From contig JADZDP010000159.1 of assembly GCA_020850995.1 (NCBI GenBank), positions 1-49,976 on the forward strand: DNA of 49,976 nt, in the 5' to 3' direction. Positions 1 to 9,600 of this stretch are shown here, piece after piece (the stretch's first letter is position 1; the number at the start of each line of letters is the position of its first letter). The DNA comes from Deltaproteobacteria bacterium (lineage in GTDB: Bacteria > Myxococcota > UBA727 > VGSZ01). Both the position numbers and the translations under genes were made by a program. Below the pieces are notes generated by a model. It saw nothing but the letters and a program-made list of their open reading frames with translations, had not been told where the DNA came from and searched no databases.

Positions 1-1029
1 GCCGACTCGCTCGAGTGCCTGTTTCGCAAGCTCGGCCTCGACGACAGCGAGTTCACGCCCGAGGGGGGCGCTGGTGCCGTCAACTTCTTCGCCGGACGAG
101 AAGGCGCCTCGCGCTACGCCAACGGGCTCAACGGCGGCGTCGACTTCACGCCCGCGCGGGAGTGGTGGGATGACCTCGACAACCTGAGCGCATACGACCT
201 GGTCGTCCACTCCTGCGAGGGCGATCAAGACGGTGGCAGCAAGCCTGCCGAGGCGCGCCAGGCGCTGCAGGACTACAGCTACCTCGGCGGCCGCGTGTTC
301 CTTTCGCACTGGCACAACATCTGGATCCAGGGCGGACCAGACGACCTGCGTTCGGTGGCTACCTGGGACTTCCAAGACGACCCGTCGGATCCGCAGGTGG
401 GGCTCATCGACATGAGCTTCGACAAGGGGCGCGCGCTGGCCGAGTGGATGCTGGAGGTGGGTGGCTCGACCACGCTCGGTCAGCTCGAGGTGCACGAGCC
501 GCAGCGCACGCTCGCCTCCGTCGACGCCAGCCGGGCGCAGCGCTGGATCACCATCGAGCCCGACGGCGAGGAGCTGGTGCAGTACTTCAGCTTCAACACG
601 CCCGTGGGCGTACCCGACGATCAACTGTGCGGGCGGGTGGTGTACAGCGACATCCACGTCTCGTCGGGTGACGCCGAGGGCGAGCCCTTCCCCGACGGTT
701 GCACCACCACGGACCTGACGCCGCAAGAGAAGGCGCTGGTGTTCATGATGTTCGACCTGGCGAGCTGCCTGCAGCCCGATGAGCCCACCTGCACGCCCAC
801 CACCTGCGAGGCGCTCGACCTCACCTGCGGCAGCGCCGCCAACGGCTGCGGTGGCATTCTCGACTGCGGGCCCTGCGACGACCAGCCCTGCGACGACGTG
901 TGCGACAACGAGTGCGGCACGCAGGCATGCCTCATCCCGCCTGGCGAGTGCGGCCCCTGCGCGAGCAACGACGACTGCTGCCCGGGCCTGCTGTGCCTGT
1001 CGGGCTCGTGCGTGCCCATCGGCGGCTGA
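1..1029 (+). CDS. Exported Cys-rich protein of myxobacterial type, 5' truncated
   Basis: The reading frame is open from the first base of the window to TGA at 1027-1029, so the N-terminus lies outside. About 342 residues are visible. The first 250 form a globular domain with motifs such as VVHSCEG and GRVFLSHWH, which resemble exported myxobacterial proteins that are often misnamed tryptophan synthase alpha chain; nothing here supports a tryptophan synthase role. The last 85 residues are very Cys-rich (CTPTTC, GCGG, CGPC spacings), as in short disulfide repeats at the C-termini of secreted myxobacterial proteins. It is followed by the palindromic element at 1035-1198, which could also end transcription. 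The function is unknown; extracellular location is inferred from the paired cysteines. Confidence 0.75.
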   Translation, partial: ADSLECLFRKLGLDDSEFTPEGGAGAVNFFAGREGASRYANGLNGGVDFTPAREWWDDLDNLSAYDLVVHSCEGDQDGGSKPAEARQALQDYSYLGGRVFLSHWHNIWIQGGPDDLRSVATWDFQDDPSDPQVGLIDMSFDKGRALAEWMLEVGGSTTLGQLEVHEPQRTLASVDASRAQRWITIEPDGEELVQYFSFNTPVGVPDDQLCGRVVYSDIHVSSGDAEGEPFPDGCTTTDLTPQEKALVFMMFDLASCLQPDEPTCTPTTCEALDLTCGSAANGCGGILDCGPCDDQPCDDVCDNECGTQACLIPPGECGPCASNDDCCPGLLCLSGSCVPIGG

Positions 1030-1034
1030 AGCGG

Positions 1035-1198
1035 TACAGCGGTTCCAGCATTCGTTGATTCGGTCCTCGCTCGGTCCTTGCCCCGATTGCTGCGTCGCGT
1101 GCTCGGCACGTGCCGACGGGCACGCGCCTCCGCTGCTCCTTGCCCTCGTGGCAAGCCCCTTCGCGATCCTCCGATCAACGAATGCTGAAACCGCTGTA
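1035..1198. mobile_element. MITE-like palindromic element with about 28-bp terminal inverted repeats
   Basis: The left arm (1035-1063) and right arm (1171-1198) are inverted copies differing by one mismatch and one extra base. Both outer ends are TA (TACAGCGG at left, CCGCTGTA at right), as expected for a TA target duplication of IS630/Tc1-type elements. Inside are a perfect 14-bp palindrome centred on CACGTG (1103-1116) nested in GCGTGC/GCACGC (1097-1102 and 1120-1125), and a second hairpin CTTGCC/GGCAAG (1139-1155). There is no ORF. It fills the space between two plus-strand genes and ends 11 bp before the next start. A structured RNA or terminator is the alternative reading. Confidence 0.6.
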
Positions 1199-1209
1199 GC
1201 GTGCGCGCC

Positions 1210-2001
1210 ATGGCGATCCCGCTGTGGCACATCGACGCCTTCGCCGAGCGGCCCTTCGCGGGCAACCCGGCCGCCGTGGTCTTCCTCGACGAGCCGCGCG
1301 CCGACCCCTGGTACCAGGCCGTGGCGGAGGAGATGAACCTCGCGGAGACGGCCTTCCTCTCGCCGCACCCCGACGGCTTCTCGCTGCGTTGGTTCACGCC
1401 GAGCGTCGAGGTGGACCTGTGTGGTCACGCCACGTTGGCGAGCGCGCACTTCCTGTGGGAGTCGGGGCGCCTGGCGCGCGACGCGGTCGCGCGCTTCATC
1501 ACCAAGAGCGGCCTCTTGCTCGCGCGCCGCACGGACGCGCACATCGTGCTCGACTTCCCCGCGACACCGGCGACGCCGGCGGCCACCCCCGAGCACCTGG
1601 TCGAGTCGCTGGGCGTGGCGCCAGCGTGGGTGGGCCGCTCGATCTTCGACGTGGTGGCGCGCTACCACGACCCGGCGCTGGTGCGCGCCATGCGGCCCGA
1701 CTTCGGCCGGCTGGCGCGCATCCCCGCGCGCGGCATCATCGTCACGGCGCCGAGCGACAGCGCGGGCATCGACTTCATCTCGCGCTTCTTCGGCCCCGAG
1801 GTGGCGGTGCCCGAGGACCCCGTGACCGGCTCGGCGCACTGCGCCCTTGGCCCCTTGTGGGCCGAGCTGCTCGGCAAGCGCACGCTGGTGGGATTCCAAG
1901 CGTCGGCGCGCGGCGGTGTGGTGCACGTCGACGTCAAGGGAGCGCGCGTGGAGCTCGGCGGCGCCGCGGTCACCGTCGTCCGTGGTGAGCTCGTCGTGTA
2001 G
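1210..2001 (+). CDS. PhzF family isomerase-like protein
   Basis: The 263-residue protein matches the PhzF/YddE family over its full length. The N-terminus reads HIDAFAERPFAGNPAAV, the conserved Glu of the family is in NLAETAF, and the C-terminal half carries EDPVTGSAHCAL, the hallmark of the second pseudo-repeat. Family members catalyse isomerisation (in PhzF, of DHHA during phenazine synthesis), but most homologues have unknown substrates. No phenazine genes are nearby, so the substrate is undetermined. ATG at 1210 is chosen over GTG at 1201 because family proteins begin a few residues before the DAF motif; neither has a clear Shine-Dalgarno sequence. The gene lies directly downstream of the MITE-like element. 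Confidence 0.85.
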   Translation: MAIPLWHIDAFAERPFAGNPAAVVFLDEPRADPWYQAVAEEMNLAETAFLSPHPDGFSLRWFTPSVEVDLCGHATLASAHFLWESGRLARDAVARFITKSGLLLARRTDAHIVLDFPATPATPAATPEHLVESLGVAPAWVGRSIFDVVARYHDPALVRAMRPDFGRLARIPARGIIVTAPSDSAGIDFISRFFGPEVAVPEDPVTGSAHCALGPLWAELLGKRTLVGFQASARGGVVHVDVKGARVELGGAAVTVVRGELVV

Positions 2002-2043
2002 ATCCCCCTCGCCAAGGTGCGCGGCGCGCGACATGCTGCCGGC

Positions 2044-3936
2044 ATGCGCGCACAGGGCACCGCGGTTCGCACGCTCATCGCGTGCATGGCGCTCCTCGTG
2101 GGGCTCGGCTGCGTCGAGCGCACGCCCATCGACTTCCTGGTGCCGCGCGAGCCCCTCGGCGAGGACTTCCTGGACACGCCCTGGCCATCGGATCTGCTGC
2201 GCACGCCCGAGGGCGGCCTCGATCTCCTGCGCTTCCCGAACCCCTACGGCGCCATGGCGCTCGAAGACGTGCTGCGCTTGATGGCGAGCACGCAGGGCAC
2301 GGCCGCGTCGAGCACCTTGTACTTCCACGTCGACGGCGGTGTCGACGTCGCCACCTTGCCCGCGGATCCGGCGGCGTCGCTCGCGGAGGACGCCTCGATG
2401 TTCTTGCTCGAGGTCGACACGCTCGCGCGTGTACCCATCGAGTGGCAGTACTACGCAGAGGCGAGCTCGTTTTTGCCTGCAGGTACCGTCGCCGTCCAGC
2501 CGCTGCTCGGTGCCTTCCCGCGCAACCGGTATGCGCTCGTCGTCACCAGCGCTGCGCGCGCGGCCGCGGGCGCGCCGCTCGGCGCCGCGCCGGATCTGGC
2601 GGCGCTCTTGCGCTGCGAGCCCATCGAGGGCCTGGCGGCGCCGCCTGACTGCGCACCCTACGGCGCGCTGGCGAGCGCGCTCGCCCTGTCGCTCGACGAC
2701 GTGGCGCTGGTACAGCTCGTGACCCCGCTCGACGCGCGCACCCCCCTCGTGGCGGGCGGGGCGACGGCGCGCGGCTTTGGCCCTCAGGCCGTCGTTACCG
2801 GCAAGCGCGAGGACAACGTCGATGACCCCTACGTCATCTACGACGGCGTGGTCACGCTGGCCCAATTCCAGGCCGGCACGCCACCCTTCGACGATCTCGA
2901 CGGCACCACCGGCGGCTTCGTGTTCGACGAGAGCGGGGCCGCGGTGGTGCAGCGCACCGAAGACGTCGCGTTCGTGCTGACCGTGCCGAAGCGTGATCAG
3001 CCGGTCGGCGGCTACTGCGTCGTGGTGTACGGGCATGGCACCGGCGGTGATCTCGAGAGCGGCGTCGGCGACGAGTCCACGTTGGCCGCAGACGCCGGCT
3101 GCGCGCTGCTCGCCGTGTCCGAGCCCCTGCATCGCACCCGCGCCGGCTACCGCGCCGGCCAAGAGGACATGCTCACCTTCAACTTCTTCAACCCCGTGGC
3201 CGGGCGCGACAACTGGTTGCAGAGCGCCATGGAGAAGGTGCAGCTCGTCACCGTGGTGAGCAGCTTGAGCGTGCCCGGCGAGGTGAGCGGCGGCGCTCCG
3301 CTGTCGTTCGATGCGGCGAGCGTCTCGTACCTCGGCCATTCGCAGGGCGGCATCGCAGGCGCCCTGTTCCTCGCGGTCGAGGACCGGATCACGGGGGCGT
3401 TCCTCTCGGGCGCGGGCGCCGGGTTCCAGGCGTCCCTCGTCGAGAAGACCGACCCCGTCGAGATCGCAACCGTGTTGCGCACGGTCTTGTCCATGCCCGA
3501 CGACGACGCGGTCGACCGCTTCCACCCCGTCATCGCGCTCTTGCAGACCTTGGTCGACCCGGCCGACCCGCTCAACGTCGGTGACCTGTGGCGATATCGG
3601 AGCGGCGCCGTGCCTCACCTGGTGGTCAGCTCGGGGTTGAAAGACACCTACACGCCGCCGCGCTGTCACGGCGCGCTCGCCGCCGCCTTCGGCCTACCTG
3701 TCGCCGAGCCCATCTCGGTACCCGTGCCGGTGCTCGAGCTCGTGGGCATCGAGGCCGGACCGCTGACGCTCGAGGGGAACCTGAGCACCGTTGACGGCGC
3801 GCCGCTCACCGGCGGCGTGCTGCAGTACCCGGAAGACGGGCACTTCGCCATCTACCGCAACGCCGATGCCGCCAACGCCGTGCGGCGCTTCTTGACCACG
3901 CTGCAGAGCGGCGTGCCATCGGTGCGCGTGCGCTGA
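2044..3936 (+). CDS. Putative lipoprotein with alpha/beta-hydrolase (esterase-like) domain
   Basis: Encodes 630 residues. The first 23 form a signal peptide ending in GLGC, a plausible lipobox. The C-terminal half has alpha/beta-hydrolase features: an oxyanion-type segment YGHGTGG, a nucleophile elbow GHSQGG with candidate Ser433, and a late EDGHF segment with candidate catalytic His600. The N-terminal 300 residues are not recognised. It is likely a lipidated, envelope-located esterase or lipase-like enzyme of unknown substrate. ATG at 2044 is preferred over 2017 because it directly precedes the charged region of the signal peptide. The gene begins 42 bp after the PhzF-like gene. Confidence 0.7.
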   Translation: MRAQGTAVRTLIACMALLVGLGCVERTPIDFLVPREPLGEDFLDTPWPSDLLRTPEGGLDLLRFPNPYGAMALEDVLRLMASTQGTAASSTLYFHVDGGVDVATLPADPAASLAEDASMFLLEVDTLARVPIEWQYYAEASSFLPAGTVAVQPLLGAFPRNRYALVVTSAARAAAGAPLGAAPDLAALLRCEPIEGLAAPPDCAPYGALASALALSLDDVALVQLVTPLDARTPLVAGGATARGFGPQAVVTGKREDNVDDPYVIYDGVVTLAQFQAGTPPFDDLDGTTGGFVFDESGAAVVQRTEDVAFVLTVPKRDQPVGGYCVVVYGHGTGGDLESGVGDESTLAADAGCALLAVSEPLHRTRAGYRAGQEDMLTFNFFNPVAGRDNWLQSAMEKVQLVTVVSSLSVPGEVSGGAPLSFDAASVSYLGHSQGGIAGALFLAVEDRITGAFLSGAGAGFQASLVEKTDPVEIATVLRTVLSMPDDDAVDRFHPVIALLQTLVDPADPLNVGDLWRYRSGAVPHLVVSSGLKDTYTPPRCHGALAAAFGLPVAEPISVPVPVLELVGIEAGPLTLEGNLSTVDGAPLTGGVLQYPEDGHFAIYRNADAANAVRRFLTTLQSGVPSVRVR

Positions 3937-3973
3937 ACGCGACGGCGCGCGCACCGGCGCGCCGTCCAGCCAT

Positions 3974-3981
3974 GCTATAGC
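3974..3981 (+). promoter_or_regulatory. Extended -10 element directly before the start codon
   Basis: TGCTATAGC matches the extended -10 pattern TGnTATAAT closely and ends only 7 bp before the ATG at 3989, so a transcript from it would be almost leaderless. No -35 hexamer is evident at the usual distance, in keeping with extended -10 promoters. Confidence 0.35.
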
Positions 3982-3988
3982 TGCGACC

Positions 3989-5095
3989 ATGAACCACCGT
4001 CGGTGCGTGCTCGTCGCCACGCTGATCCTTGGGTTCTTGGCCAGTCGCGCATCGGCGGAGACCGGCCTCATGCCCATCAAGGTCGCCTCGCGCGACACGG
4101 CGCGCGCCGACGAGCTGCGCTCGGCGTTGGAGATCGAGATCGGCGACGTGCTCAAGCGCCGCCTGGTTCGGGTGGCACCGACGCGCGCCTGTAGCGAGGG
4201 CTTCGTCGCGAAGTGCGCGATCGAGGTCCGGGCCGAATCCGGCCGCGCGCTCGACGAGGTGGCGCAGGTGGCGGTGACCGAGGACCGCGGGCGCTTCGTC
4301 GTCGACATCACGGTGCGCGAGGCGGGCGAGGGCACCCTGGTCTTCCACGAGTCGGTCCGACAGGCCCCGAACGAGGGACCGGGCGTGGTCGCGGCCGCCC
4401 TGCGCCGCGCCTTCGATCCCGCGTCGTGGTCCGGCCGCATCGTCGTCACCGGCGTGCCCGGCGACGCCGAGGTGTTCGTCGACGGGCTGCGCATGCAGGG
4501 GCCGAGCGTGGCGCGCGTGGGTTCGCACGTGGTGTTGGTGCGCACCGCCAACGGCTTCGATCAGACCATCGACGTGCGCGTGGAGCCCGGCGCGGTCACG
4601 ACCGTGGCGGTCGACGCGCCGCCCGCGACGGCGGCGCGCTCACCGGTGCCCGCGCTGGCGCTTGGCGGCGTCGGCTTCGCCTCGGCAGGCGTGGCGGCCG
4701 CCTTTGCCGCCTCGCTGCTCGTCATGCACTTCGAGTCGCACGAGGTCGACGGCGCCGCGAACGAGACGGTACTCGTCGATCGGCGCGCGTACCTCGCGCG
4801 CCTGGTGCGGGGAGGCAAGGGACAGGAGGCGCCCCCGCGCTCGTTCGATCCCACCGGCGCCGGCTGGGAGACGGGCTACGGCAGCGTCAACGCCGACGAC
4901 ACCACGGCCGGCACACGCCTCGCGCAGATCGCCGCGCTCCATGGCGTGATGGAGGGCGACCGTGCACTCGGCCCCGTCGACACCTACGGCGTGGTCGCCG
5001 CGAGCATGGTGGCCGCGGTGTCGTTTGTGGGCTGCTACCTGGCCTGGCCTACCGTTCCCGATGAGAGCGACGACGCTGCGGCGACCGCACGATGA
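3989..5095 (+). CDS. PEGA-like domain exported membrane protein
   Basis: Encodes 368 residues: a signal peptide (about 1-24, ending ASA), a domain resembling the Tol-type lipoprotein assay modules common in myxobacteria (about 25-145), a PEGA-like beta domain (about 150-205, GRIVVTGVPGDAEVFVDG), and two hydrophobic segments near residues 220-245 and 330-352. It is probably an envelope protein with its beta domain outside the cytoplasm; the role is unknown. It resembles in layout the protein at 15397-16839. The stop overlaps the start of the cobalamin adenosyltransferase gene by four bases (ATGA), so the two are likely co-translated, although no functional link is obvious. Confidence 0.65.
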   Translation: MNHRRCVLVATLILGFLASRASAETGLMPIKVASRDTARADELRSALEIEIGDVLKRRLVRVAPTRACSEGFVAKCAIEVRAESGRALDEVAQVAVTEDRGRFVVDITVREAGEGTLVFHESVRQAPNEGPGVVAAALRRAFDPASWSGRIVVTGVPGDAEVFVDGLRMQGPSVARVGSHVVLVRTANGFDQTIDVRVEPGAVTTVAVDAPPATAARSPVPALALGGVGFASAGVAAAFAASLLVMHFESHEVDGAANETVLVDRRAYLARLVRGGKGQEAPPRSFDPTGAGWETGYGSVNADDTTAGTRLAQIAALHGVMEGDRALGPVDTYGVVAASMVAAVSFVGCYLAWPTVPDESDDAAATAR

Positions 5096-5652
5096 AGCTC
5101 TACACGCGCACGGGCGACACGGGTGACACGGGGCTCTTCGGTGGCACCCGCGTCAAGAAGAGCCACGCGCGCGTGTGCGCGTACGGCGCTGTCGACGAGG
5201 CCAACGCCGCGCTCGGCTTGGTGCGCGCCGCTGCAGACCTTCCCGTGGAGCTGCACGAGCACCTCGAGCGGCTCATGAGCGACCTGTTCTCGGCGGGCGC
5301 CGAGCTCGCGACGCCCCCGCCGCGGCAGGGGAAGCGCGGCGCACGCCTGACGACGCAGATCGACGAGGGGCGCGTGGCCGAGCTCGAGGGCCTGATCGAC
5401 CAGGCCACCGCGGCCACACCACCCTTGACGAGCTTCGTCTTACCCACGGGCACCGACGCTGCCGCTCGCCTCCACGTGGCGCGGACCGTGGTGCGCCGCG
5501 CCGAGCGCGAGGTGGTGCGCCTGGCCGCGCAGCGCGTGCGCGTGCGTGCCGAGCTGCTCGCGTACCTCAACCGCCTCAGCGACCTGCTGTTCGCGTGGGC
5601 GCGGCTGTGCAACGCGCGCGCCGGACGGGGCGACGTGGCGTGGAAGGCATGA
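5092..5652 (+). CDS. PduO-type ATP:cob(I)alamin adenosyltransferase
   Basis: The 186-residue protein transfers adenosyl from ATP to cob(I)alamin, making coenzyme B12 for mutases and other radical enzymes in the cytoplasm. The N-terminus KLYTRTGDTGDTGLFGG is the ATP-binding signature of the PduO/MMAB class; YGAVDEANAALG, the LHVARTVVRRAERE helix and the C-terminal YLNRLSDLLF segment are also typical. Length matches single-domain family members. It overlaps the upstream gene by ATGA and the downstream sirtuin gene by ATGA, so the three form a coupled unit. PduO, MMAB and generic cobalamin adenosyltransferases cannot be separated from context, so no symbol is given. Confidence 0.92.
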   Translation: MKLYTRTGDTGDTGLFGGTRVKKSHARVCAYGAVDEANAALGLVRAAADLPVELHEHLERLMSDLFSAGAELATPPPRQGKRGARLTTQIDEGRVAELEGLIDQATAATPPLTSFVLPTGTDAAARLHVARTVVRRAEREVVRLAAQRVRVRAELLAYLNRLSDLLFAWARLCNARAGRGDVAWKA

Positions 5653-6497
5653 GCGGCGATGCGAGCGTGAGCGACCTCGCCACTGCTGCGCGTTTGGTGC
5701 GCGACGCGCGCCGTATCGTGGTGTTCTCGGGCGCGGGCGTGTCGGCCGAGAGCGGTATCGACACCTTTCGGACCGAGGGTGGCTTCTGGCAGCGCTACCC
5801 GCCCGAGGAATTCGGCACGCCCATGGGCTTGGCGAAGCTGTACGCCGCCGACCCCGCGCGACTGGCGCGCTTCCTCGAGGAGCTGGTCGGCCCCATCGCG
5901 TGCGCGGCGCCGAACCCGGGCCACCAGGCGCTGGCCGCGCTCGAGCGCGGCATTGCGTCGCGGGGCGGCGCGCTCACGGTCATCACGCAAAACGTCGACG
6001 CCCTGCATCAAGAGGCCGGCAACAGCGCGGTGCACGAGATCCACGGCAGCATGTTCGACATCGTCGACGCCGAGGGGCGCGCGCTGCGCCGGCTCGAGCG
6101 GCCCGAGCTCGCCCGCATCGCCGACGCGCTGGCGCGCTCGCAGCGTGGGCTCTTCAAGCGCACGCGCCTCGCCCGCGCCCTGCTGCCCCTCATTGGCTTG
6201 CCGAGCGCCGGGACCTGGACGCAGCCGCGCCATCGGCCGTCGGTGGTGATGTTCGGTGAGGCGCTGGCCGAGCCCGCGTGGCAGCGCGCACAGGCCGCGG
6301 CCCGACAGGCCGACCTGGTGCTGGTGGTGGGCACCTCGGGGCTCGTCTATCCGGCCGCCACCATCCCCGAGCTCGCCACCGACGCTGGCGCGCGCCTGAT
6401 CGAGGTCGGTCCCGAGCGCGCCTTCGACGGCATCTGGCTCCCCGGCAAGGCGGGCGAGGTGCTGCCGGCGCTGGTCGCCGACCCCGCGCCGTCGTGA
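5649..6497 (+). CDS. Sirtuin (Sir2-family NAD-dependent deacylase) lacking zinc cysteines
   Basis: Encodes 282 residues. It has the Rossmann NAD motif GAGVSAESGIDTFR, the ribose/nicotinamide motif TQNVDALHQEAG, the catalytic His132 in IHGS, VVMFGEAL, and the late GTSGLVYPAA motif. Sir2 enzymes remove acyl groups from lysines using NAD. Unusually, the region between HGS and VVMFGE has no cysteine at all, so the structural CxxC...CxxC zinc ribbon of most sirtuins is absent and replaced by an Arg/Leu-rich stretch. The NAD core looks intact, so activity is possible but the fold of the small domain must differ. The start is the ATG overlapping the previous stop. Confidence 0.85.
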   Translation: MSGDASVSDLATAARLVRDARRIVVFSGAGVSAESGIDTFRTEGGFWQRYPPEEFGTPMGLAKLYAADPARLARFLEELVGPIACAAPNPGHQALAALERGIASRGGALTVITQNVDALHQEAGNSAVHEIHGSMFDIVDAEGRALRRLERPELARIADALARSQRGLFKRTRLARALLPLIGLPSAGTWTQPRHRPSVVMFGEALAEPAWQRAQAAARQADLVLVVGTSGLVYPAATIPELATDAGARLIEVGPERAFDGIWLPGKAGEVLPALVADPAPS

Positions 6498-6519
6498 GGG
6501 CTCGTGCAGCGAGCTGCCG

Positions 6520-7398
6520 TCAGCCCTTCACGCCGCCGGCCGTGAGTCCCTCGACCAGGTGCCGCTGCAAGAAGAAGAACAACACCATCACGGGCGCCGA
6601 CACCACGGTGGCGCCGGCGGCGAAGTGGCCCCACGCCGTGCTCTTGTCGCCCACGAAGCCGCGCAGCACCACGGGCAAGGTGTAGCTCGCCTCGGAGTTC
6701 ATCAGCTTGGCGGCCAGGATGAACTCGTTCCACGCCTGCATGAACGAGAACAAGAAGGTGATGGCGACGGCGGGGCGCGCCAGCGGCAGGATGATCGACC
6801 AGAAGATGCGCGCCGTCGACGCGCCGTCCATGCGCGCGGCCTCCTCGAGGTCGATGGGGATGGTGTCGAAGTAGCCCTTCAGCAGCCAGGTGGAGAAGGG
6901 GATCGAGGTGGTGGCATAGACGAGCGCGAGCCCGAGCTGCGTGTCGAGCAGGCTGAGCTCGTCGAGCAAGATGTAGAGCGGGATCATCATCATGGTCCCG
7001 GGGAACATCTGCGTGAGCAGCAAGGCGCCGAGGCCCAGGCGTTTGCCGGGGAAGGCGAAGCGCGAGAACGCATAGGCGGCGGTGGTGGCGAGCGCCACGC
7101 CCACCAGCGCCGACAGCGCCGACACCGCCAGCGAGTTGTAGAGCTGCACGCCGAAGATCCACCGTCCGCCCAGGTCGTGGTGGCCCACGACGTCGACGAA
7201 GTTCTGCAGCGACACGGTGGTAGGGATGGGCGAGAGCCCCGAGGCGAAGGCCTGTGATGGCGTCAGCGCCATGCGCAGGACCCAGAGCACGGGGTAGAGC
7301 ACCACCACCGAGACCACGATGAGCACGGCGTGGCTGGCGAGGCCCACCAACAGGCTCGAGCGCGCGCCCGCCATGCCGCCGTCGTCACGCGTGCTCAT
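6520..7398 (-). CDS. malG: Maltose/maltodextrin ABC transporter permease MalG-like
   Basis: The 292-residue protein has six predicted membrane helices beginning with SHAVLIVVSVVVLYPVLWVLRMAL, and the permease EAA loop EEAARMDGASTARIFWSIILP that docks on the ATPase. The C-terminus VEGLTAGGVKG is typical of MalG, which reaches into MalK. With the MalF half of the neighbouring fusion it would form the inner-membrane channel for maltodextrins. It is the last gene of the minus-strand operon; its ATG overlaps the fusion gene stop by ATGA. It converges on the sirtuin gene with 22 bp between stops. Confidence 0.9.
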   Translation of the reverse strand: MSTRDDGGMAGARSSLLVGLASHAVLIVVSVVVLYPVLWVLRMALTPSQAFASGLSPIPTTVSLQNFVDVVGHHDLGGRWIFGVQLYNSLAVSALSALVGVALATTAAYAFSRFAFPGKRLGLGALLLTQMFPGTMMMIPLYILLDELSLLDTQLGLALVYATTSIPFSTWLLKGYFDTIPIDLEEAARMDGASTARIFWSIILPLARPAVAITFLFSFMQAWNEFILAAKLMNSEASYTLPVVLRGFVGDKSTAWGHFAAGATVVSAPVMVLFFFLQRHLVEGLTAGGVKG

Positions 7399-9600
7399 GG
7401 CCGCACCTCGGCGACCTTGGCGGCCACGCGGTTGGCGGCGGTGGTGTAGCCGACGAGCATCAGGAACACGAGCGCGGAGTACGCGGCCGCGTAGCCAAAG
7501 GCGCCGCCCTGGCCGCGCTCGAAGGCCCAGCGGAACGCCTCGGTGATGAGGATGTCGGTCTTGCCCTGTGGCGCGCCACCGCTCACCAGATAGATGACGT
7601 TGAACATGTTGAAGGTCCACACCGTGCCGAGCACGATGGCGGGCGCGAGCGTGGGCAACAACAGCGGCAACGTGATCGAGGTGAAGCGCTGCCAGGCGCT
7701 GGCGCCGTCGAGCGCGGCGGCCTCGTACAGGTCGTTCGGGATCGAGGTCAGCCCGCCGAGCGCGATCACCATCATGAAGGGGAAGCCGAGCCAGGTGTTG
7801 GTGATGAGGTTCGCGAGGAACGCGCTCCAGGTCTCGTTCATCCACGAGAAGCCCGTGAGGCCGAGGGCCTGGTTGATGGCGCCGAGCTCGGGATGGAACA
7901 TGCCCTTCCAGATGAGCGCGGTGATGTAGTTGGGCACTGCCCACGGCACGATGAACAACACGCGATAGAGCGCGCGAAAGCGCAGGCGCGCTTGGCTGAG
8001 CAAGAGCGCCAGGAACACGCCGATGACGACGTGCAAGAACACGTTGGAGGCGGTCCACAAGACGGTCATCCCAAGCGTGGTGAAGAAGCGCGAGTCGCCG
8101 CCCGCCAGGATGCGACGGAAGTTCTCGAGGCCCACGAAGGTGTAGCTGCCCCAGGTGTGCTCGAAGAAGCCCATGCCGATGCCGACGGCGAAGGGCACAA
8201 ACACCAAGAGGCCCATGCCGATCATCGCCGGCGCCGTGTAGAGGTAGGCGGCCTTCTGCCGGACGGCGTCGCGGACGAGGCGGCGCGTCCCGTAGCGCAG
8301 TACGCCGATGACCACGGCGCCGCCGAGCAGCGCCACCGTGACGACGACGAAGATGATGAAGCCCGAGCGCGATCCTCGCTGCGGCCCGGTCTCGATGGCG
8401 TGCACCACCGCGGCCACCTTGGCTTGGGCCTCGGCCAAGGGCTGCGCGGGATCGAGGCCCTGCCCGAGGGAGGCGCCCAGCGCGAGATCGAAGGGGCTCC
8501 ACACCGACTTCATGGCCGGCGTGTTGGGGGTGGGGATGGCGTCCTGCTGCTGCGCCAGGAAGGCGCGCAGGATGGGCGCGTCTTTCGAGGAATCGCCGAG
8601 ATCGTCCCAGGCCGCACGCAACGCCACTGGCTGCGCACCCTCGACCAGACGGCGGCGGCTGCACTCCGGGCCGGCGAGCGCGCGTACCAGCTCGACCGCG
8701 AGCGCGCGCTTGCTGGTCTTGCCGGAGATGAAGGCGGCCTCGACGGAGAGGAAGGGCTTCAGCGGTCTGCCGTCGTTGGTCTTCGGCAGGGGGCTGACGG
8801 CGAGCGGCACGGCGTCGCCGACATCGCCGAGCGCCCAGGGGCCATTCAGGATCATCGCCGCCTTGCCCTCCACGAACAGCGAGGTGACCAGCGCGCCGTT
8901 GGTCTCTTGCGGCACCACCGCCAGCTCGCGTGCCAGGCGTTGGGCGTAGCGCACGCTCTCGATGTTCGTGGCGGCGTCGAGCGTCGGCCGGCCGGTGTCG
9001 TCGAAGATCCCGCCGCCGAAGCCGAACAAGAAGGGCGCGTGGAAGTAGAAGAGGCGGTTCTCGTAGACCAGGCCATAGCGGCCGTCGCCGGTGTTCTTCT
9101 TGGCGGCGGCCTCGAGCTCCGCCAGCGTCGCGGGGGCATCGGGCACGAGCGCGGTGTTGCGCCACAGCGCCACCGACTTGAAGGCGAGCGGCACACCATA
9201 GGCGTGACCGCGATAGAGCACCGCGGCAACGAGGCCGGGCTGCAGCTGGGCAACCAGCGAGGGATCGAGCAGGTCATCGACGACGTCGATGGTCTTGGCC
9301 TCGGCCCAGTCGCCGATGGTGTCGTGGGCGGCCACGAACACGTCGGGCCCGCGGCCGCGCGGGATGGCCGCGGTGATCTTGTCCAGGTACGCGTCATAGG
9401 GCACCGCCAGCACGGTGACGCGAAAGCGCGTTTCCTTCTGGTTCAGCTCGAGGACAAAGCGTTCGAGGGCCTCCTGCTCGCGCGCCCGGTAGGCGTGCCA
9501 GAGCACCACCTCGGGCCGCGGGTCATCGCCGGTGGGCTCCTGCGCAGCCGCCGTCGGCGCGTCGACCAGCGCCAACACGAGGACCAGGGCGACGAGCCGC

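Noticed and set aside
1035..1198. A small gene within the palindromic element
   Set aside because: Frames through it have no ribosome-binding site, and the sequence is accounted for by inverted repeats.
1210..2001. Part of a phenazine biosynthetic cluster
   Set aside because: Only a PhzF-family protein is present; no PhzA-E or G neighbours exist, and lone PhzF homologues are widespread.
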